From Pseudomonas sp. TH31 (GTDB lineage: Bacteria > Pseudomonadota > Gammaproteobacteria > Pseudomonadales > Pseudomonadaceae), in contig NZ_JAEKEZ010000012.1 of the NCBI RefSeq assembly GCF_016650815.1, positions 1 to 48,389 of the forward strand: a stretch of 48,389 nt of DNA. Direction: 5' to 3'. A program made the translations under genes and the position numbers. Under the pieces are notes generated by a model. The model worked only from the letters and a program-made list of their open reading frames with translations. It was not told where the DNA came from and ran no database searches. Shown piece after piece: positions 46,301 through 48,389 of the stretch (positions are counted from its first letter, which is position 1; each line of letters starts with the position of its first letter).

Positions 46301-48389
46301 CGGTTACTGCCGGTGCGAATGGGCGCTGGTCGTTCGACATTCCAACGTTGGGCGATGGCCCTCACAGCTTTACCGCGACCGCCACTCCCACGAGCGGTGT
46401 TGAAAGCCCTCCTACAACCCCGTTCACGCTGGAGATCGACACCATCCGCCCCGGCAAGCCGGGCGAAGGTGCTAATGGCGGCATCGACAATGTGCACGAT
46501 GACGTCGGTTTTCCTCAAGGCTCGATCCCCGATGGCGGCTCCACCGACGACAGCACCCCGACCCTCAGTGGTGGCGGCCAGACGCCAGGCGATAAGGTGG
46601 CCATCTACGATAACCGCAACTCCAACCCCATCGGTATAGTAACGGTCAGAGACGACGGCACCTGGTCGTTTACCCCGTCCCCGCTCAACGACGGTGTGCA
46701 CGACTTCACCATGATTGTCACCGATCCGGCCGGTAACGCCAGTGAGGAGTCTGATCCGTACAGGGTGATCATCGATACCGATGAGCCAGACAAGCCAGCG
46801 ATCACCAGCGTGATCGACGATCAAGGCGATGTCACTGGCCAAATAGTCGGTGTGGGTGGTCTTACTCCAGTCACCGATGATGCTCAACCTGATTTCCACG
46901 GCACTGCCGAGCCGGGTAGCACCGTGATCATCTATGACCGGGGCGTGGAAATCGGCCGTGCTCCGGTCGATGCCAATGGCGACTGGACTTTTAAGCCGCG
47001 CCTACCGCTGAGCAATGACTCTCATGAAATCACCGTCGCGGCCATGGACGACGCGGGCAACATCGGCGAAAAATCTGATCCGTTCAACTTCGACGTCCTC
47101 GCAGGTGGTGCCCCGGCGGCCCCGGCCATCACTGGTATCATCGACAACGTGGGCACGGTAGAAAACGTGATGCCTGGCGGTGTCACCAATGATCCGCGTC
47201 CGACCATTCACGGTACCGGCGAGCCGGGGAGTACGATTACCATCTACGCCGATGGCGTGCCGTGGGGCACTACCGTGGTCGGACCAGACGGTCTGTGGAG
47301 CAAAGAGCTTGACGCGGATTTGCCTGGAGGCCTGAACAACATCACCGCCACCGCGACCAATGGGGCAGGCAACGTCAGCCCAGAAACCGGTGACTATCCG
47401 ATCACCCTCGACATCACTCCACCCGCTTCCTCCACTGGGCAGCTACTGTTTGACGATGTCGGTGTCCCCGGCCCGATCAACGATGGCGATACCACTGACG
47501 ACAACACCCCGACCTTCAGCGGCACCGCCGAGCCGGGCAGTTGGGTCATCATCCTCGACCAGGGCGCGGAAATTGGCCGCGAACGGGTTAACCCCGACGG
47601 TAGCTGGAGTTTTACGCCACGCACGCCGCTGATTGACGGTGATTACAGCTTCAGCACGATCGTGGAAGACGCAGCCGGCAACCAGAGCGCTGAAAGCCCG
47701 GCGACGGACTTTACCGTTGACACCAGTGCCGTCGTGATCAGCATCACCCACGCCACGGATAACGAGGGTACGATTCAGGATCCGCTGCGCAGCGGCGATG
47801 TCACCGATGACACCACGCCCACGCTGATAGGACAGGCGACACCGGGCGCGACAGTCACTATCTATGACAGCCTCAGCCAGCCGATCGGCACGGTTACTGC
47901 CGGTGCGAATGGGCGCTGGTCGTTCGACATTCCAACGTTGGGCGATGGCCCTCACAGCTTTACCGCGACCGCCACTCCCACGAGCGGTGTTGAAAGCCCT
48001 CCTACAACCCCGTTCACGCTGGAGATCGACACCATCCGCCCCGGCAAGCCGGGCGAAGGTGCTAATGGCGGCATCGACAATGTGCACGATGACGTCGGTT
48101 TTCCTCAAGGCTCGATCCCCGATGGCGGCTCCACCGACGACAGCACCCCGACCCTCAGTGGTGGCGGCCAGACGCCAGGCGACAAGGTGGCCATCTACAA
48201 CCAGGACGGTTTCCTCGGTGAGGTCGAAGTCAAAGCAGACGGCAGCTGGTCGTTTACCCCGTCCCCGCTCAACGACGGTGTGCACGACTTCACCATGATT
48301 GTCACCGATCCGGCCGGTAACGCCAGTGAGGAGTCTGATCCGTACAGGGTGATCATCGATACCGTCGCTCCTGCAGCACAGGCGGTGAT
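43372..48389 (+). CDS. BapA/LapF-type giant adhesin, N-terminal part (runs off the window)
   Basis: 1672 codons are visible without a stop. GTG 43372 is forced by TGA immediately upstream and has GAGAGG five bases before it. Residues 1-~130 form the BapA prefix-like domain (NVAVVDGKTITEATELQVAH, GKYILAEGDKGVAPENITIK). A Gly-rich hydrophobic segment follows (GGIGWFWPAVLGLAGVGLLG, ~residues 140-165), then an Asp/Asn/Gly linker, and then a train of ~100-residue bacterial Ig-like domains. Each has the form TDD-TPT-x-G-x-PG-x-TV-IY-x-G ... W-FTP ... G-H-x-x-T-x-DxAGN. Such proteins are exported by a type I secretion system through C-terminal signals (outside the window) and mediate biofilm cohesion. 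Ig repeats share 1.59-kb nearly identical blocks. No secretion genes are seen here. Confidence 0.92.
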   Translation, partial: MLNTKPVNVAVVDGKTITEATELQVAHSGKPVRIKAITNGKYILAEGDKGVAPENITIKRVGKDLHVALEGTDPDQPQLIIEGFFDSQGQLVGVAEDGAYYEYISSDAEQDHSAAFLIDGVSSPQVLGSEQLVGFGNGLVAGGGIGWFWPAVLGLAGVGLLGAAYAVARDDKDNDNNDSGGGSGEGPETPSLDDVNDNVGDKTGRIENGGVTDDSTPTFSGEGTPGNTIIISDGDKVIGEVVVGDDGKWEFTPETPLSEGAHEIIVVEKDPEGNESKPSEGFELIVDLTAPGKSIIRDAQDNVGDEQGTVGQNGVTDDNTPTLKGTAEPGSTVEVFANGKKIGEAPVNADGSWSFTPNPALADDKYTFTTVAVDAAGNRGLESDPYVLTIDTGDVVAEISITGATDNEGPVQEPLRSGDVTDDTTPTLNGLTTPYSTVTIYNNGLPIGTTKSDASGNWSFTPELKDGHHRLTATVMDGDGVESDPSAVFELEIDTIRPGKPGEGANGGIDNVHDDVGFPQGSIPDGGSTDDSTPTLSGGGQTPGDKVAIYNQDGFLGEVEVKADGSWSFTPNPPLKDGSHDFTMIVSDPAGNASEESDPYTVIIDTQEPDKPAITSVIDDQGDVTGPIVGVGGLTPVTDDAQPDFHGTAEPGSTVIIYDRGVEIGRAPVDANGDWTFEPRLPLSNDSHEITVAAMDDAGNIGEKSDPFNFDVLAGGAPAAPAITGIIDNVGTVENVMPGGVTNDPRPTIHGTGEPGSTITIYADGVPWGTTVVGPDGLWSKELDADLPGGLNNITATATNGAGNVSPETGDYPITLDITPPASSTGQLLFDDVGVPGPINDGDTTDDNTPTFSGTAEPGSWVIILDQGAEIGRERVNPDGSWSFTPRTPLIDGDYSFSTIVEDAAGNQSAESPATDFTVDTSAVVISITHATDNEGTIQDPLRSGDVTDDTTPTLIGQATPGATVTIYDSLSQPIGTVTAGANGRWSFDIPTLGDGPHSFTATATPTSGVESPPTTPFTLEIDTIRPGKPGEGANGGIDNVHDDVGFPQGSIPDGGSTDDSTPTLSGGGQTPGDKVAIYDNRNSNPIGIVTVRDDGTWSFTPSPLNDGVHDFTMIVTDPAGNASEESDPYRVIIDTDEPDKPAITSVIDDQGDVTGQIVGVGGLTPVTDDAQPDFHGTAEPGSTVIIYDRGVEIGRAPVDANGDWTFKPRLPLSNDSHEITVAAMDDAGNIGEKSDPFNFDVLAGGAPAAPAITGIIDNVGTVENVMPGGVTNDPRPTIHGTGEPGSTITIYADGVPWGTTVVGPDGLWSKELDADLPGGLNNITATATNGAGNVSPETGDYPITLDITPPASSTGQLLFDDVGVPGPINDGDTTDDNTPTFSGTAEPGSWVIILDQGAEIGRERVNPDGSWSFTPRTPLIDGDYSFSTIVEDAAGNQSAESPATDFTVDTSAVVISITHATDNEGTIQDPLRSGDVTDDTTPTLIGQATPGATVTIYDSLSQPIGTVTAGANGRWSFDIPTLGDGPHSFTATATPTSGVESPPTTPFTLEIDTIRPGKPGEGANGGIDNVHDDVGFPQGSIPDGGSTDDSTPTLSGGGQTPGDKVAIYNQDGFLGEVEVKADGSWSFTPSPLNDGVHDFTMIVTDPAGNASEESDPYRVIIDTVAPAAQAV
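44854..48389 (+). repeat. 1.59-kb tandem repeat within the adhesin gene
   Basis: The block starting ACCATCCGCCCCGGCAAGCC occurs at 44854, 46441 and 48031, i.e. offsets of 1587 and 1590 bp; 45211 corresponds to 46801. Each block encodes five Ig-like domains (~530 residues). Over long runs the copies differ at only a few bases. The last visible copy is a mosaic: it follows the first block up to VKADGSWSFTP, then switches to the second (SPLNDGVHDFTMIVTD). Confidence 0.93.

Noticed and set aside
43630..48285. Long minus-strand open frames (up to 559 codons) opposite the adhesin gene
   Set aside because: They are antisense shadows of the Ig-repeat coding frame, caused by GC-rich third positions and absence of TTA/CTA/TCA codons; the sense frame has a clear prefix domain and Ig motifs.

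Overview
The window looks like accessory DNA from a plant- or insect-associated Pseudomonas (fluorescens/syringae lineage). Core-type genes are GC-rich and Pseudomonas-like: an RND pump, a MocR regulator with its flavoreductase/acetyltransferase operon, a KatB-type catalase, MscS, a CsrA/RsmA paralogue, an AvrE-family type III effector and a BapA/LapF-type adhesin. These sit in an exceptionally dense graveyard of transposable elements: IS3 (several groups), IS5, IS6, IS30, IS66, ISL3 and Tn3 remnants, plus three group II introns or intron fragments. No tRNA, rRNA or CRISPR array was recognised.

Layout. 1-3.97 kb: decayed IS5 transposase, a small SnoaL-like gene, and an IS66 transposase gene interrupted by a complete group II intron. 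3.97-5.2 kb: intact IS3-family element (copy 1). 5.2-10.3 kb: small exported protein, then an RND adaptor/pump pair. 10.6-14.9 kb: broken inositol-monophosphatase gene, nested IS elements, a divergent csrA-like gene and a broken AhpD-like gene containing a pentanucleotide repeat. 14.9-17.5 kb: azoreductase-like and GNAT genes divergent from a MocR regulator. 17.5-22.4 kb: IS remnant, small lipoprotein, MscS, frameshifted katB, SleB-type hydrolase, broken response regulator. 22.5-24.7 kb: recombinase debris, then a three-domain-Cry-like toxin gene. 24.7-26.7 kb: ISL3/IS66/IS30/IS5 debris. 26.7-29.3 kb: an AT-rich operon of a 55-codon small peptide, a YcaO protein and a TauD/TfdA-type dioxygenase, which reads as a candidate RiPP biosynthetic locus. 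29.6-30.8 kb: IS3 copy 2, same orientation as copy 1. 30.8-35.0 kb: IS66 elements carrying a 5'-truncated group II intron and a second intron fragment. 35.2-40.4 kb: a Ser/Asn-rich orphan protein and a 1446-residue AvrE-family effector. 40.5-43.1 kb: IS6/Tn3/IS5/IS3 debris. 43.4 kb to the edge: the N-terminal part of a giant Ig-repeat adhesin with a 1.59-kb near-perfect internal tandem repeat; it runs off the window.

Functionally the region combines host-interaction cargo (AvrE-like effector, Cry-like toxin, large adhesin, possible RiPP) with stress and efflux genes, assembled by repeated IS insertion. The strongest candidate for an undescribed system is the small peptide + YcaO + 2OG-dioxygenase operon. 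The Cry-like toxin and the intron-in-IS66 pattern follow. Many genes here are broken, and the catalase and AhpD-like lesions lie in simple-sequence tracts.
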